Shown here: positions 1 through 8,546 of the stretch, piece by piece
How positions within the stretch are numbered: position 1 is the first letter of the stretch
How the letters are laid out: each line of letters begins with the position of its first letter
Source of the DNA: JAJTFW01 sp964534995
Lineage (GTDB): Bacteria > Bacteroidota > Bacteroidia > AKYH767-A > OLB10
Reading direction: 5' to 3'
Length of the DNA stretch: 14,996 nt
NCBI GenBank assembly: GCA_964534995.1
Contig: CAZHSC010000079.1
Span: forward strand, 1-14,996
The notes under the pieces: model-generated
What the model saw: the letters and a program-made list of their open reading frames with translations, nothing else
What the model was told of the DNA's origin: nothing
Database searches by the model: none
Translations under genes and position numbers: made by a program

Positions 1-1
1 T

Positions 2-52
2 GGATTTATTGAAACCCTGCCCGAACATATCGGAAAGGACTACTGTAGGTAA
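2..52 (+). CDS. Possible 3' end of a truncated plus-strand gene
   Basis: From the left edge of the window, frame 2 on the plus strand is open for 16 codons and ends in TAA at 50-52. The encoded tail reads GFIETLPEHIGKDYCR. Its composition and codons look like ordinary coding sequence, and it would be the C-terminus of a gene that starts outside the window. Frame 3 is also open to about position 87, so the reading frame is not certain. The piece is too short to identify a family. If real, this gene converges with the minus-strand CoA-binding gene that ends at 295. Confidence 0.3.
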   Translation, partial: GFIETLPEHIGKDYCR

Positions 53-294
53 GGTAGTCGTTGGGGAACAAGGTGCGATGGATTGAGCGTTTGAATACAA
101 GGGTAGAAAAAGGACAATTAGCGGAAAAATGATAAAGTATTTTAGTGACTTAATACAGCTAATTAAAAATAATTTTGTTGGGGTGGGTAGTTTTCATGGG
201 CTTGAGATTTCAATTAAATATAGCCATTATAATAAAAAGACAATCTCAGGAAATTAAAAGGACAAAGCTATCAGAAAAGAAGACTTTATAATAC
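53..294. other. AT-rich intergenic region, no gene seen
   Basis: These 242 bases lie between the possible truncated gene at the left edge and the stop of the CoA-binding gene. They are AT-rich with many stops in all frames. The only structure I see is a weak 7-bp inverted repeat (203-209 with 242-248, 32-base loop), which could be a poor terminator for the minus-strand operon. I find no RNA gene here. Confidence 0.5.
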
Positions 295-657
295 TCAGTA
301 TTGCCCTGTTCCCAGCATCACCAGGGTACAGGCTTCCAGTACTTCTGTTCCGGAGCACCTTAACCTTTCCTCAAATGCGGGGTTTTCGGTTCCAGGATTA
401 AAAATCACACGGCGCGGATTTAACTTCAGAACATAATCGTAAATCTGCGACTGATGGGAAGGACCAATATACAAGGTAACGGTATCAACATCCGAAAATA
501 AAGGCTGGCCGCTTACAATATCCACATCTTCCACCCTGCCCGTCCGCAATCCCACCGCGTGTACAGGGTGCTGATATTGCCTCAACCTCCGTATCGCCAT
601 ATTGGAATAACGCAGTGGATTTACGGATGCACCTAAAACGAGGGTATAATTTTTCAT
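295..657 (-). CDS. CoA-binding domain protein (CoA_binding_2 / YccU-like)
   Basis: This is a 120-residue single-domain protein. It shows the Rossmann-like pattern of the CoA_binding_2 family: an N-terminal strand and turn VLGASVNPLRYS (residues 7-18), a central VDTVTLYIGP strand (57-66), and the late RRVIFNPGTENPAFEE segment (82-97) typical of these proteins. Length is normal for stand-alone members of 120-140 residues. The family resembles the CoA-binding domain of succinyl-CoA synthetase, but its cellular role is not established. The start ATG (655-657) overlaps the stop of the upstream MFS gene in an ATGA arrangement, so the two are probably translationally coupled. It is the last gene of the GH13-MFS-CoA-binding operon. 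The family call is firm; the function is open. Confidence 0.85.
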   Translation of the reverse strand: MKNYTLVLGASVNPLRYSNMAIRRLRQYQHPVHAVGLRTGRVEDVDIVSGQPLFSDVDTVTLYIGPSHQSQIYDYVLKLNPRRVIFNPGTENPAFEERLRCSGTEVLEACTLVMLGTGQY

Positions 658-1907
658 GACATCTCCAGGTAATCCAGGTCTTTTGAAAATGTTTCTTTGA
701 TACTGAGCGTGGCCGCTATCGCGAGGCCGATACAGATAGCCCCCACAGCAATAGCGCTGTTAACGGAGCCCATCTGCTGTTCGAGCGTTTTAAAGCCCAG
801 GGTAATGGGCACTACGGCTCCGCGTACGAAATTAGGAACCGTGGTAGTTACCGTTGCGCGAATATTGGTACCGAACTGCTCGGAGGCGATGGTAACGAAG
901 AGCGCCCAGTATCCTGTTGCGCATCCCAACAGAAAGCACAGGAAATAATAAGTGGAGGAAGAAAGGTTTTCGGCAAAAAGAAAAACGCCCACAAGCACGA
1001 TGGTGCCAATCAGATAGGACATCACAATTTTCTTCCTGCTTTTAAAATATTGACTGAGGAGTCCACTTAACAAATCACCCACCGACAAACCAATGTATGC
1101 ATACATGATGGCAAATCCCACTTTGACCTCCCCTGCAACCTGCACAATTCCCGCGAACTTCTCCGAGAACTTAATCAGGATGCCTATGCAATACCATACC
1201 GGCAATCCAATCAGGATACAGGCCAGGTAGCGTTTAAATCTTTTTATATCGGTAAAGAGCATCAGGAAATTACCTTTCCGAACTTCCTTTTTCTGCTTCA
1301 GCTTATCAAACATCCCGGATTCATAGGTACCCACTCTTAAAAAAAGCAGGAGGAGCCCCAATCCTCCGCCAATAAGGTAAGCGATTTGCCAGGGTTGAAG
1401 TCCGAAAAAATGAAAAGGATTGTTACTAATCAAAGCGGCAGCCACTGCTCCCAGCGCGCCCATGGTAACAATGAGCATGGTTCCATACCCTCTGTGTTCC
1501 CTGTGCATAATTTCAGATACGAGCGTTATGGCGGCCCCCAGTTCTCCCGCCAATCCAACACCGGCCATGAAGCGCACCATACTGTACTGTGTTAAATCTG
1601 TTACAAAGGCGTTTGCGATGTTGGCCAGCGAGTACAATATAATTGAACCAAAGAGCACTGACTTACGACCTTTCCTGTCGCCAAGTATTCCCCATAACAA
1701 TCCCCCTACAAGCATGCCACTCATCTGCCAGAGAAAAAGGAGATAATCATAGCGGTCTACCACTGCCGGATCGCTGATACCAATCCCCCGGATACTGGAT
1801 TTGCTGACCACATTGAACAACTGCAAATCATATATATCAACAAAATACCCCAGTGCCGCTACGATTACTACCAGGTTGAATGGATTTTTGGTTCCTTGTT
1901 TGGACAT
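654..1907 (-). CDS. Major facilitator superfamily (MFS) transporter
   Basis: This is a 417-residue polytopic inner-membrane protein with about twelve hydrophobic segments and no signal peptide. Between the second and third segments it carries the MFS signature GDRKGRKSVL (residues 76-85). Further on is the stretch RFMAGVGLAGELGAA with a later HRGYGT, as in sugar and metabolite:proton symporters. A basic cytoplasmic loop (KLKQKKEVRKG, near 202-212) separates the two six-helix halves. The gene starts 11 bases after the stop of the GH13 gene and ends overlapping the CoA-binding gene by 4 bases. Context suggests it imports or exports the substrate or product of the GH13 enzyme, perhaps a small glucoside, but the sequence does not fix the substrate. 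There is no SusC/SusD pair in the window. Confidence 0.88.
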   Translation of the reverse strand: MSKQGTKNPFNLVVIVAALGYFVDIYDLQLFNVVSKSSIRGIGISDPAVVDRYDYLLFLWQMSGMLVGGLLWGILGDRKGRKSVLFGSIILYSLANIANAFVTDLTQYSMVRFMAGVGLAGELGAAITLVSEIMHREHRGYGTMLIVTMGALGAVAAALISNNPFHFFGLQPWQIAYLIGGGLGLLLLFLRVGTYESGMFDKLKQKKEVRKGNFLMLFTDIKRFKRYLACILIGLPVWYCIGILIKFSEKFAGIVQVAGEVKVGFAIMYAYIGLSVGDLLSGLLSQYFKSRKKIVMSYLIGTIVLVGVFLFAENLSSSTYYFLCFLLGCATGYWALFVTIASEQFGTNIRATVTTTVPNFVRGAVVPITLGFKTLEQQMGSVNSAIAVGAICIGLAIAATLSIKETFSKDLDYLEMS

Positions 1908-1918
1908 AGTCTGTAAAA

Positions 1919-3685
1919 TTATTGAATCTTCAGTATGAATGCTCCCAGTGGTTTTAAGTCAAGCATAAGGCCCGAAAACCGGTCACCTTGCCTATACAGC
2001 TTCTCCCTCTCAACCGCAACACTGATACCCTCATCCAGCAAGTCGGTGAATACAAGTACTTCCTTTTTACCGATACCACAGTGCTGCAATGCTTCCGGGG
2101 GGATACGGATATGTGCTTTATAGGATTGCGTTTTGTTAAAATTGACAACTATTACTATTTTCTCCGAAGCGCAATGTCTGATGAAAGCAAAGAGATAACG
2201 CTCGTCAAATCCTTCGCTCTGGTGATGTCGGTTGATATACTGGAGGTCGTAAAATCCTCCATCAGAAACAGCTTTGCATGATCTTACCATGTGCAGCAAT
2301 TTTTTATACGAGTTCCGCAGCGACTGCTGTTCAGCACTCAGGAGCGCCCCGTCACATTTACCCTTATTGAACCATCGTTGGATTTCATCCACACTTCCGT
2401 AATCAAAGATGGAGGTCCGTCCGGTATCCCCTGCAAATCCAATATTCTCAGCGGCACTGACACCAAGTTCCTGGCCGCAGTATATCATCACAGGCCCTTT
2501 TGAAACGGTAGCACAAACCACCATTGCCGGCCAGGCTGCCCGGGCATCTCCCAGAAAATGCCGGGAGGCAAGCCTGATTTCATCGTGGTTTTCAAGAAAG
2601 GAAAGCATTCTTTCGGAATAATGCTCCACGCATTTCACAGTACCGCTTAATGCATCGGCAGGTGTTTCACCTCTGAGGACCGACACCAGCGTGTCATAGA
2701 GGTGAACTTTATCATACAAATAATCAAAATACCCTGTTTCGAGGTATTTCGCATATACATCGGGTTTATATATCTCGGCTATAAAAACAACTTCCGGAAA
2801 ACGTGTCTTCACACAGGGTATAATCCACTCCCAAAATTCAGCCGGTACCATTTCAGCCATGTCACATCTAAAACCATCCACGCCCTTTTCACACCAGTAC
2901 AATAAAATATCCAGCAATTGAAGCCAGGTTAAAGGAACCGGATCGAAATATACTTTATGGGGCGGGTGCGGATCAACGCCGAAGTTCAGTTTAATGGTTT
3001 CGAACCAGTCATTCATGGATGGTGAGGAACTGTACACATCATTACCGGTAACTTTTGCCGGGTTTTCCGTATACTTCATCCATTTGGCAGGTAATTTTTT
3101 ACCACCCAGCGGATGATAGCCTGCAGGTACCTGAAAGGGGCCATCGTGCAGGTACAGAAAATTATTGTCAGGTTTAAATAATACACGGGTATCATCTTTT
3201 TCGCCAAAGTCGGGTTGACGACCGGGATTTTTATCAGAATGATAAGAACGGGCCACATGATTTGGAACAAAATCAATAATTACTTTAAGCGCCGCGTCAT
3301 GCGTGCGTTTAATGAGCGCTGAAAACTCTTCCATCCTTTGACCGACATTTTCGGCAAGGTCGGCATCCACATCATAATAATCACGAATGGCATAAGGGGA
3401 GCCTGCCCGGCCTTTTACAATGGTGGCGATGTCGGGAGCAATTCCAAACTCCTCATATCCTGTCATACTGGAATGCTCCAGTACGCCGGTGTACCAGATA
3501 TGAGAAACACCCAGGTCTTTCAATGATGCAAGGACATGAGCGGTTATATCGTTAAATTTTCCAACGCCGTTTTCTGCAATGCTTCCATACGCCTTATTGC
3601 GGGTTTTGCTATTACTGAACACCCTTAGCAAAAGCTGATAGATCGTGCATTTACCATGATCGGATTTAAAATACTTATTTATCAT
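1919..3685 (-). CDS. Glycoside hydrolase family 13 (alpha-amylase family) enzyme, cytosolic
   Basis: This 588-residue protein has the four conserved regions of the GH13 (beta/alpha)8 barrel. Region I is DFVPNH (138-143). Region II is GFRCD with the expected nucleophile D275. Region III is FIAE with acid/base E304. Region IV is ENHDE with transition-state stabiliser D368. It should therefore act on alpha-glucosidic bonds with retention, as a hydrolase or transglycosidase; the specificity cannot be read from the motifs. A beta-rich C-terminal domain (about 490-588) follows the barrel. There is no signal peptide or lipobox, so it is probably cytosolic, unlike typical surface or periplasmic starch enzymes of Bacteroidota. 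It is the first gene of a minus-strand operon with the MFS transporter 11 bases downstream. No convincing Bacteroidota promoter was found upstream. Confidence 0.9.
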   Translation of the reverse strand: MINKYFKSDHGKCTIYQLLLRVFSNSKTRNKAYGSIAENGVGKFNDITAHVLASLKDLGVSHIWYTGVLEHSSMTGYEEFGIAPDIATIVKGRAGSPYAIRDYYDVDADLAENVGQRMEEFSALIKRTHDAALKVIIDFVPNHVARSYHSDKNPGRQPDFGEKDDTRVLFKPDNNFLYLHDGPFQVPAGYHPLGGKKLPAKWMKYTENPAKVTGNDVYSSSPSMNDWFETIKLNFGVDPHPPHKVYFDPVPLTWLQLLDILLYWCEKGVDGFRCDMAEMVPAEFWEWIIPCVKTRFPEVVFIAEIYKPDVYAKYLETGYFDYLYDKVHLYDTLVSVLRGETPADALSGTVKCVEHYSERMLSFLENHDEIRLASRHFLGDARAAWPAMVVCATVSKGPVMIYCGQELGVSAAENIGFAGDTGRTSIFDYGSVDEIQRWFNKGKCDGALLSAEQQSLRNSYKKLLHMVRSCKAVSDGGFYDLQYINRHHQSEGFDERYLFAFIRHCASEKIVIVVNFNKTQSYKAHIRIPPEALQHCGIGKKEVLVFTDLLDEGISVAVEREKLYRQGDRFSGLMLDLKPLGAFILKIQ

Positions 3686-3957
3686 ACACGTCGGCTACTG
3701 GCTACAGGGCATGAAATTAGAAGAAAACAGTATCTTTTCGTGGCTACGGCATCGCTGTTATACACACAGTAATGTTAAGCGATAGCGCATTCATCCCGGA
3801 AAAAGTAAAAGAAAGAAGATCAAATCCACCTCAGCCGTAAAGGGTAAAGCGCAAGCAGCCCCCTGATTTCATACGCTGAAGCTTTCCGGGAGTTGAAGGC
3901 GTGCTGCCTGCCGGCAAACTGTAATTCCCTTCCGCACGCCCGTGCAAATGAGCGTCA
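3686..3957. other. Intergenic region between GH13 and HerA-like genes
   Basis: These 272 bases hold the leader of the GH13 operon and the downstream region of the HerA-like gene. No open frame looks coding. A 7-bp inverted repeat (3898-3904 with 3934-3940) encloses the palindrome TGCCGGCA (3909-3916). On the minus strand it lies just after the stop of the HerA-like gene and might slow or stop transcription, but there is no T tract after it. A clean TAnnTTTG box for the GH13 operon is not visible. Confidence 0.45.
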
Positions 3958-5496
3958 TTATCTTTTTCGTGAACGGCTTCCGAATCCCAGCACACCCAAC
4001 AAGCCACGTGTCACTTCCCTTGCCAGCGTACGGGCTACCTGACGGCCCAGCGTACTGTTCAGGGCATCGCCAATCGTTGTTCCCTTTTCCTTTTCAGGAG
4101 CAGGTTTTGCTTCCGGCTTCTTTTCATCACTTTCCTTTTCAGCCTCCGTCAGCTTTCCCTGCAAAATCTCATAGGCACTTTCACGGTCCACCTGCTTATT
4201 GTATTTCGCAACCAAAGCGGAGTTTGCCAGTAACTGCCCGGATTCGCCGGGTTGTAAAATATCCATGCGCGAACGGGGTGCGCAAAGGGTGGTATGTACC
4301 AGGGGACAGGGGCTTCCTTTTTCCGACAATGCGGTAACCAGGGCTTCGCCAATACCCAGTTCGGTGATGAGCGTGTCCACTTTATAAAAGTCGCTTATAG
4401 GATAATTTTCCGCAACCATTTTGATTGCCTTACGGTCGCTGGCGGTAAATGCACGTAAAGCATGCTGAATCTTCAACCCCAATTGACCCAGCACCGGCGC
4501 GGGAATATCAACAGGTGACTGCGTACAAAAAATTATACCCACCCCTTTTGAGCGGATCAGTTTAATCATTGATTCCAGCTGATCCATCAGCGCCTTGCTG
4601 GCCTCTTTGAAAATCAGATGGGCCTCATCAATAAAAAGTACCAGTTTGGGCTGATCCTGATCGCCCACCTCCGGAAATTCACGGTAAATTTCAGCAAGCA
4701 GGCAAAGCATAAAGGTTGAAAATAATTTGGGCGCATCCTGAATATCCGATAGTCTGACAACATGAATGTAGCCTTTTCCATTTTCATCCACCCGCAACAG
4801 GTCGTTGACATCAAATGATAATTCACCGAAAAACAAACCGGCACCCTGCTCTTCTACTTCTATAATTTTACGGAGTATGGTGGAAGCCGATGCCGTTGAT
4901 ATGGCACCATACTCCTTTTTAATTTCTTCTTTCCCTTCATGGGTACAATACTGCAATACCTTTTTAAAATCCTTCAGGTCGAGCAATGGCAATTTCCTGT
5001 CATCGGCATATTTAAACACCAGCGAAACCACACCCGACTGCGTATCGTTGAGGCCCAGAATCTTTGAAAACAATACAGGGCCAAATTCCGAAACCGTAGC
5101 CCTCAGGCGTACTCCCTGTTCACCCGACAGGCTCAGGAGTTCGCAGGGAAAGGAACCCGGCTTCCACGCTATTCCAAGCTTCTCATGCCTTTCCATGATT
5201 TTACTGTTTTCCTTGCCGGCCATGGCTATACCACTCAGATCGCCTTTCACATCCATTAACAAAACAGCCACACCATTTGATGACAAGCCTTCTGCCAGGC
5301 CTTGCAGCGTTTTGGTTTTACCGGTGCCGGTAGCCCCTGCAATGAGGCCATGACGGTTTAAGGTAGACAGCGGCACTTTAACAGGGGCCTGACCATACAC
5401 CTGCCCCTGATACACCGCGGCTCCAATCGTTAATGAATTGCCTTTAAAGGTATATCCCTGCTGCATGGCTGCAAGGAAAGATTCTGTGGTGGGCAT
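3958..5496 (-). CDS. HerA/YjgR-like P-loop ATPase (DUF853 family)
   Basis: This is a 512-residue cytosolic P-loop ATPase of the DUF853 (YjgR, HerA helicase-like) family. The Walker A motif GATGTGKT is at about residues 54-61, the Walker B motif LVLFIDEAH ends near 293, and a sensor-like FCTQSPVDIP follows near 324-333. An N-terminal HAS-barrel-like segment precedes the P loop. Near the C-terminus is a Lys/Glu/Pro/Ala-rich linker (about 450-472) and then a basic amphipathic tail. HerA relatives are hexameric DNA translocases; the YjgR branch has no settled function. An in-frame TTG at 5511 would add five residues, but the ATG at 5494-5496 gives the N-terminus usual for the family (MPTTESFLAA), so I chose that. 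A candidate promoter lies at 5528-5559, so it may be transcribed separately from bshC. Confidence 0.88.
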   Translation of the reverse strand: MPTTESFLAAMQQGYTFKGNSLTIGAAVYQGQVYGQAPVKVPLSTLNRHGLIAGATGTGKTKTLQGLAEGLSSNGVAVLLMDVKGDLSGIAMAGKENSKIMERHEKLGIAWKPGSFPCELLSLSGEQGVRLRATVSEFGPVLFSKILGLNDTQSGVVSLVFKYADDRKLPLLDLKDFKKVLQYCTHEGKEEIKKEYGAISTASASTILRKIIEVEEQGAGLFFGELSFDVNDLLRVDENGKGYIHVVRLSDIQDAPKLFSTFMLCLLAEIYREFPEVGDQDQPKLVLFIDEAHLIFKEASKALMDQLESMIKLIRSKGVGIIFCTQSPVDIPAPVLGQLGLKIQHALRAFTASDRKAIKMVAENYPISDFYKVDTLITELGIGEALVTALSEKGSPCPLVHTTLCAPRSRMDILQPGESGQLLANSALVAKYNKQVDRESAYEILQGKLTEAEKESDEKKPEAKPAPEKEKGTTIGDALNSTLGRQVARTLAREVTRGLLGVLGFGSRSRKR

Positions 5497-5527
5497 ATCG
5501 AAGCGGATCAATAAGATGAAACTTCAG

Positions 5528-5559
5528 CGAATATACAAGACAGGGAATAAATAAACCAA
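5528..5559 (-). promoter_or_regulatory. Candidate Bacteroidota promoter for the HerA-like gene
   Basis: On the minus strand there is a TTG (5557-5559), a 21-base spacer, and TATATTCG (5528-5535). This matches the Bacteroidota vegetative consensus TTTG / TAnnTTTG with one mismatch in the -7 box. Transcription would start near 5524, about 28 bases before the ATG at 5496. Confidence 0.4.
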
Positions 5560-5625
5560 TCCTGCATTTCATTTCGTAGCGCCGCCGGTGAAATCAGAAC
5601 CAGGTGCGGAGCGCATCGAAGACAG

Positions 5626-7230
5626 CTATTCCGTAAAAACGGCCATATTAAAATCCAGCGGATGCATGCCGGCCATCAAGCCATTAATAAAATCAGGTCC
5701 ATGAATAGCATAAAACTGCAAAAAGTTCAGCACCCTTTCCTGGGGCTGGCCACCGGGGTTCACCCGATCAAGCAATCCTCTGATCTGATTTAAAGTCACT
5801 TCATGTTTGCGTTTTAGCGCCGCCGTCCCCTTTTTTCCCAGCGCATCCATGCCATTCAGCATTTTCTGCAATTCCGCATGGACACTGGCTGCAAGGGTAG
5901 GATCTGCCAGCGAAAAATGCGCGGCCAGGTTCCCGTACACTTCCCGTAGCTGTTCCTTGCTTTTTTCAATTTCACCCGTAACATCTTCACGTGTCAGTAT
6001 CCACTGGCGGCTGAGTTCATCGTACGGACGAAAAACATCCCTGGTCGTAAAACCGAGTTGCAGGAATTTGTTCAAAGCACGTTCGGGTAAAATTAAAGCA
6101 TTGTTTCGCGGTACCAGCATCGGAAACGAGACGTTATAATGTTCAAACACCTCTTTTAACTGCAGCCAGTAAGCGATTTCGCCCGGCCCGCCCACATAAG
6201 CTATATTGGGTAATATGCATTCCTGGTACAAAGGCCTCAACACAACATTCGGACTAAATCTTTCCGGCTGCTTTTCTGAAAGATCAAGAATAAATTCACG
6301 GGTGAAGCTGAGATCAGTATTCAATACTTCAAAGTGACCGTTTTCATCTTTGATGATACGCTGGCGCAAGCCCTCATCAAGGTAAAACAAATTTATTTCA
6401 CGGGGATGCAGTTGTGTCTTGTAAAATCGGCTTAACTTTTCATTTGTTTGATTCACGATATCAAAGGATGGCTGCAAAGACAACTCCTCTTTGATGATAT
6501 GCGCAAATTCCTTTTTCAGGGATGGGCTGTCGGCATCCAACACGAGCAAACCTTCTTTGGCAAACAGTTGCAACAGTAATTCCCTGGTAGCCTGTGAAAG
6601 GCTGGAGGCACCCAGCCAGGAACTCTCCAGCATCCCTGAAACCTCAGCCGCGTAGGGATGTTGTGCGCAGAGATTCCTCACGGCATCCATTACCGCATCC
6701 AGGCCTGTGGTAGGCAGGCGGCCGGTGGCGCCGCTGGCACTCACATCCCAGCGTATGGTTTCGGAAAACAAATGGAGATGGTTGATTTCATCAATGTCAT
6801 GGTCTTCGGAAGCCATCCAGAACACAGGTAAAAATGTATAATCCGGATATTGGTTTTTAAGTTCCGCTGCCAGTTTAATAGTACTGATAATTTTATAAAT
6901 AAAATACAAAGGCCCGGTTGCCAAACACAATTGATGGCCGGTAGTTACCGTATATGTTTTATGGTTGCGTAAAGAGGAAACGATATCCCTGAGGGAGGGA
7001 TACTGACTATAATACTTTTCATGCTGCGCTTCAAATTCAGCATAGAGGGTCTCACGGGGTATGGCATAGCGGCTCCTGGCTTCAATTACATCCGGTACGG
7101 AGGCGATGGCGGGGCTATAGGTGTAAAACGGACGGAGGCGGGGATTCCCGTCTATATAATCCAGCAACAATTCATCAAAGATCCCTGTATCCGCAAGTGG
7201 AATATGAGTTACATTCATGTTATCCAACAT
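5626..7230 (-). CDS. bshC: Bacillithiol biosynthesis cysteine-adding enzyme BshC
   Basis: This 534-residue protein is the putative cysteine ligase that adds L-cysteine to glucosaminyl-malate, the last step of bacillithiol synthesis. Motifs typical of BshC are TTGHQLCLATGP (residues 96-107) and the nearby FWMASEDHD (137-145), both in the nucleotide-binding-like core. A later segment rich in Glu, Lys and Leu (about 415-470) fits the long helical coiled-coil part. Length is normal for the family. The first ATG (7228-7230) abuts the rimO stop codon at 7231; a second in-frame ATG at 7216-7218 would give a 530-residue protein beginning MNVTHIP and is a fair alternative. It is translationally linked to rimO. 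The bshA and bshB genes are not in this window. Bacillithiol production is inferred from this gene alone. Confidence 0.92.
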   Translation of the reverse strand: MLDNMNVTHIPLADTGIFDELLLDYIDGNPRLRPFYTYSPAIASVPDVIEARSRYAIPRETLYAEFEAQHEKYYSQYPSLRDIVSSLRNHKTYTVTTGHQLCLATGPLYFIYKIISTIKLAAELKNQYPDYTFLPVFWMASEDHDIDEINHLHLFSETIRWDVSASGATGRLPTTGLDAVMDAVRNLCAQHPYAAEVSGMLESSWLGASSLSQATRELLLQLFAKEGLLVLDADSPSLKKEFAHIIKEELSLQPSFDIVNQTNEKLSRFYKTQLHPREINLFYLDEGLRQRIIKDENGHFEVLNTDLSFTREFILDLSEKQPERFSPNVVLRPLYQECILPNIAYVGGPGEIAYWLQLKEVFEHYNVSFPMLVPRNNALILPERALNKFLQLGFTTRDVFRPYDELSRQWILTREDVTGEIEKSKEQLREVYGNLAAHFSLADPTLAASVHAELQKMLNGMDALGKKGTAALKRKHEVTLNQIRGLLDRVNPGGQPQERVLNFLQFYAIHGPDFINGLMAGMHPLDFNMAVFTE

Positions 7231-8544
7231 TTATCCGGCAAACTCGCCATATAAATCAAAAGCTGTTGCCGATGTGATTTTCACCGGCGCAAAATCACCG
7301 ATTCGTACATAATTTTCCTGAGCGGACACCAGCACTTCATTATCTACCTCCGGGGAATCGTACTCTGTACGACCCACAAAATAATCGCCCTCTTTCCTGT
7401 CGAAGAGCACCTTGAATACCTTTCCGACTTTTTTTGCATTGATATCTTCGGATATATCCTGCTGCAGGGCCATCACCGCTTCTGCCCTTTCCTGCTTCAG
7501 TTCATCAGGCACATCATCCTTCAGCTGATAGGCCGTAGTATTCTCCTCATGCGAATACGTAAATACCCCCAGGCGGTCGAAGCGTACCCTTTCAACAAAG
7601 CGCAGCATCGCCTCATGATCCTCCTGTGTTTCTCCGGGATAGCCGGCAATGAGTGTAGTACGCAAAGCAATGCCCGGCACTTTCTCCCTGAATTTATCCA
7701 GCAGGGCATATGTCCTGGCTTCTGTTGTACCTCTTTTCATAGACTGCAACATCCTGTCGCTGATATGTTGCAGGGGAATATCAATATACTTACAAATGTT
7801 TTCCCGCTCACGCATGACATCCAGTACATCTTCCGGAAAACCACCGGGAAAAGCATAATGGAGGCGTATCCATCCGAGTCCATCCACCTCACTGAGTTTT
7901 TCGAGGAGCCGGGCAAGTCTGCGTTCCTTGTAAATATCCAAACCATAATATGTGGAATCCTGGGCAATCAGCAGCAATTCCCTGGCTCCTTCCTTAACGA
8001 GGTGCTCCGCTTCCTTCACCAGTTCTTCTATGGGGCGGGAAATATGTTTACCGCGCATCAGGGGAATGGCACAAAATGAACAGGGCCGGTCACATCCCTC
8101 CGAAATTTTCATATAGGCATAATGACGGGGCGTTGTCAGCAGCCGCTCACCGAGGAGCTCGTGTTTGTAATCAGCGCCAAGGGTTTTAAGGAGCAGCGGC
8201 AGATCGCGTGTACCGAAATAGGCATCTACATTGGTGATTTCCTTCTCCAGCTCCGGCTTATATCTTTCGGACAGGCACCCCGTTACTATCAAACGCTCAA
8301 TCTTTCCTGCCTCCTTTTTCTTCGCGTAATGTAAAATCGTATCAATCGACTCCTGCTTCGCATTGTCAATAAAACCGCAGGTATTTATCACCACAATGGC
8401 AGCATCGCCACGGGTACTTTCATGCTCCACTTCAAAATCATTGGCACGAAGTTGCCCCATCAGCACCTCCGAGTCCACCAGGTTTTTTGAACAGCCCAGT
8501 GTGATAACATTGACTTTATTCTGCCGTAATGATTTGGTCTTCAC
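7231..8544 (-). CDS. rimO: Ribosomal protein uS12 methylthiotransferase RimO
   Basis: This is a 437-residue radical-SAM enzyme that adds a methylthio group to the conserved aspartate of ribosomal protein uS12. The N-terminal MTTase (UPF0004) domain has cluster cysteines C18, C56 and C90. The radical-SAM motif is C151-x3-C155-x2-C158 (EGCDRPCSFC), which carries the second 4Fe-4S cluster. A TRAM domain occupies roughly residues 375-437. The phrase VITLGCSKNLVDSEVLMGQL at the N-terminus marks RimO rather than MiaB. The start codon is GTG (8542-8544), supported by family length and the MKTKSLRQNK start; no in-frame ATG fits. It begins 2 bases after the stop of the small secreted protein gene and ends directly against bshC, so expression is probably coupled to both. 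Confidence 0.95.
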   Translation of the reverse strand: MKTKSLRQNKVNVITLGCSKNLVDSEVLMGQLRANDFEVEHESTRGDAAIVVINTCGFIDNAKQESIDTILHYAKKKEAGKIERLIVTGCLSERYKPELEKEITNVDAYFGTRDLPLLLKTLGADYKHELLGERLLTTPRHYAYMKISEGCDRPCSFCAIPLMRGKHISRPIEELVKEAEHLVKEGARELLLIAQDSTYYGLDIYKERRLARLLEKLSEVDGLGWIRLHYAFPGGFPEDVLDVMRERENICKYIDIPLQHISDRMLQSMKRGTTEARTYALLDKFREKVPGIALRTTLIAGYPGETQEDHEAMLRFVERVRFDRLGVFTYSHEENTTAYQLKDDVPDELKQERAEAVMALQQDISEDINAKKVGKVFKVLFDRKEGDYFVGRTEYDSPEVDNEVLVSAQENYVRIGDFAPVKITSATAFDLYGEFAG

Positions 8545-8546
8545 AA

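Noticed and set aside
3898..3940. Terminator for the HerA-like gene
   Set aside because: The 7-bp stem has a 29-base loop and no T tract after it on the minus strand, so I did not call it a terminator.
4805..5353. Plus-strand ORF of 182 codons inside the HerA-like gene
   Set aside because: It is antisense to the Walker A and core region of a well-supported ATPase gene; a Ser/Pro-rich shadow of the true frame.
7549..8079. Plus-strand ORF of 176 codons inside rimO
   Set aside because: It is antisense to the radical-SAM domain of rimO, with no recognisable motif of its own.
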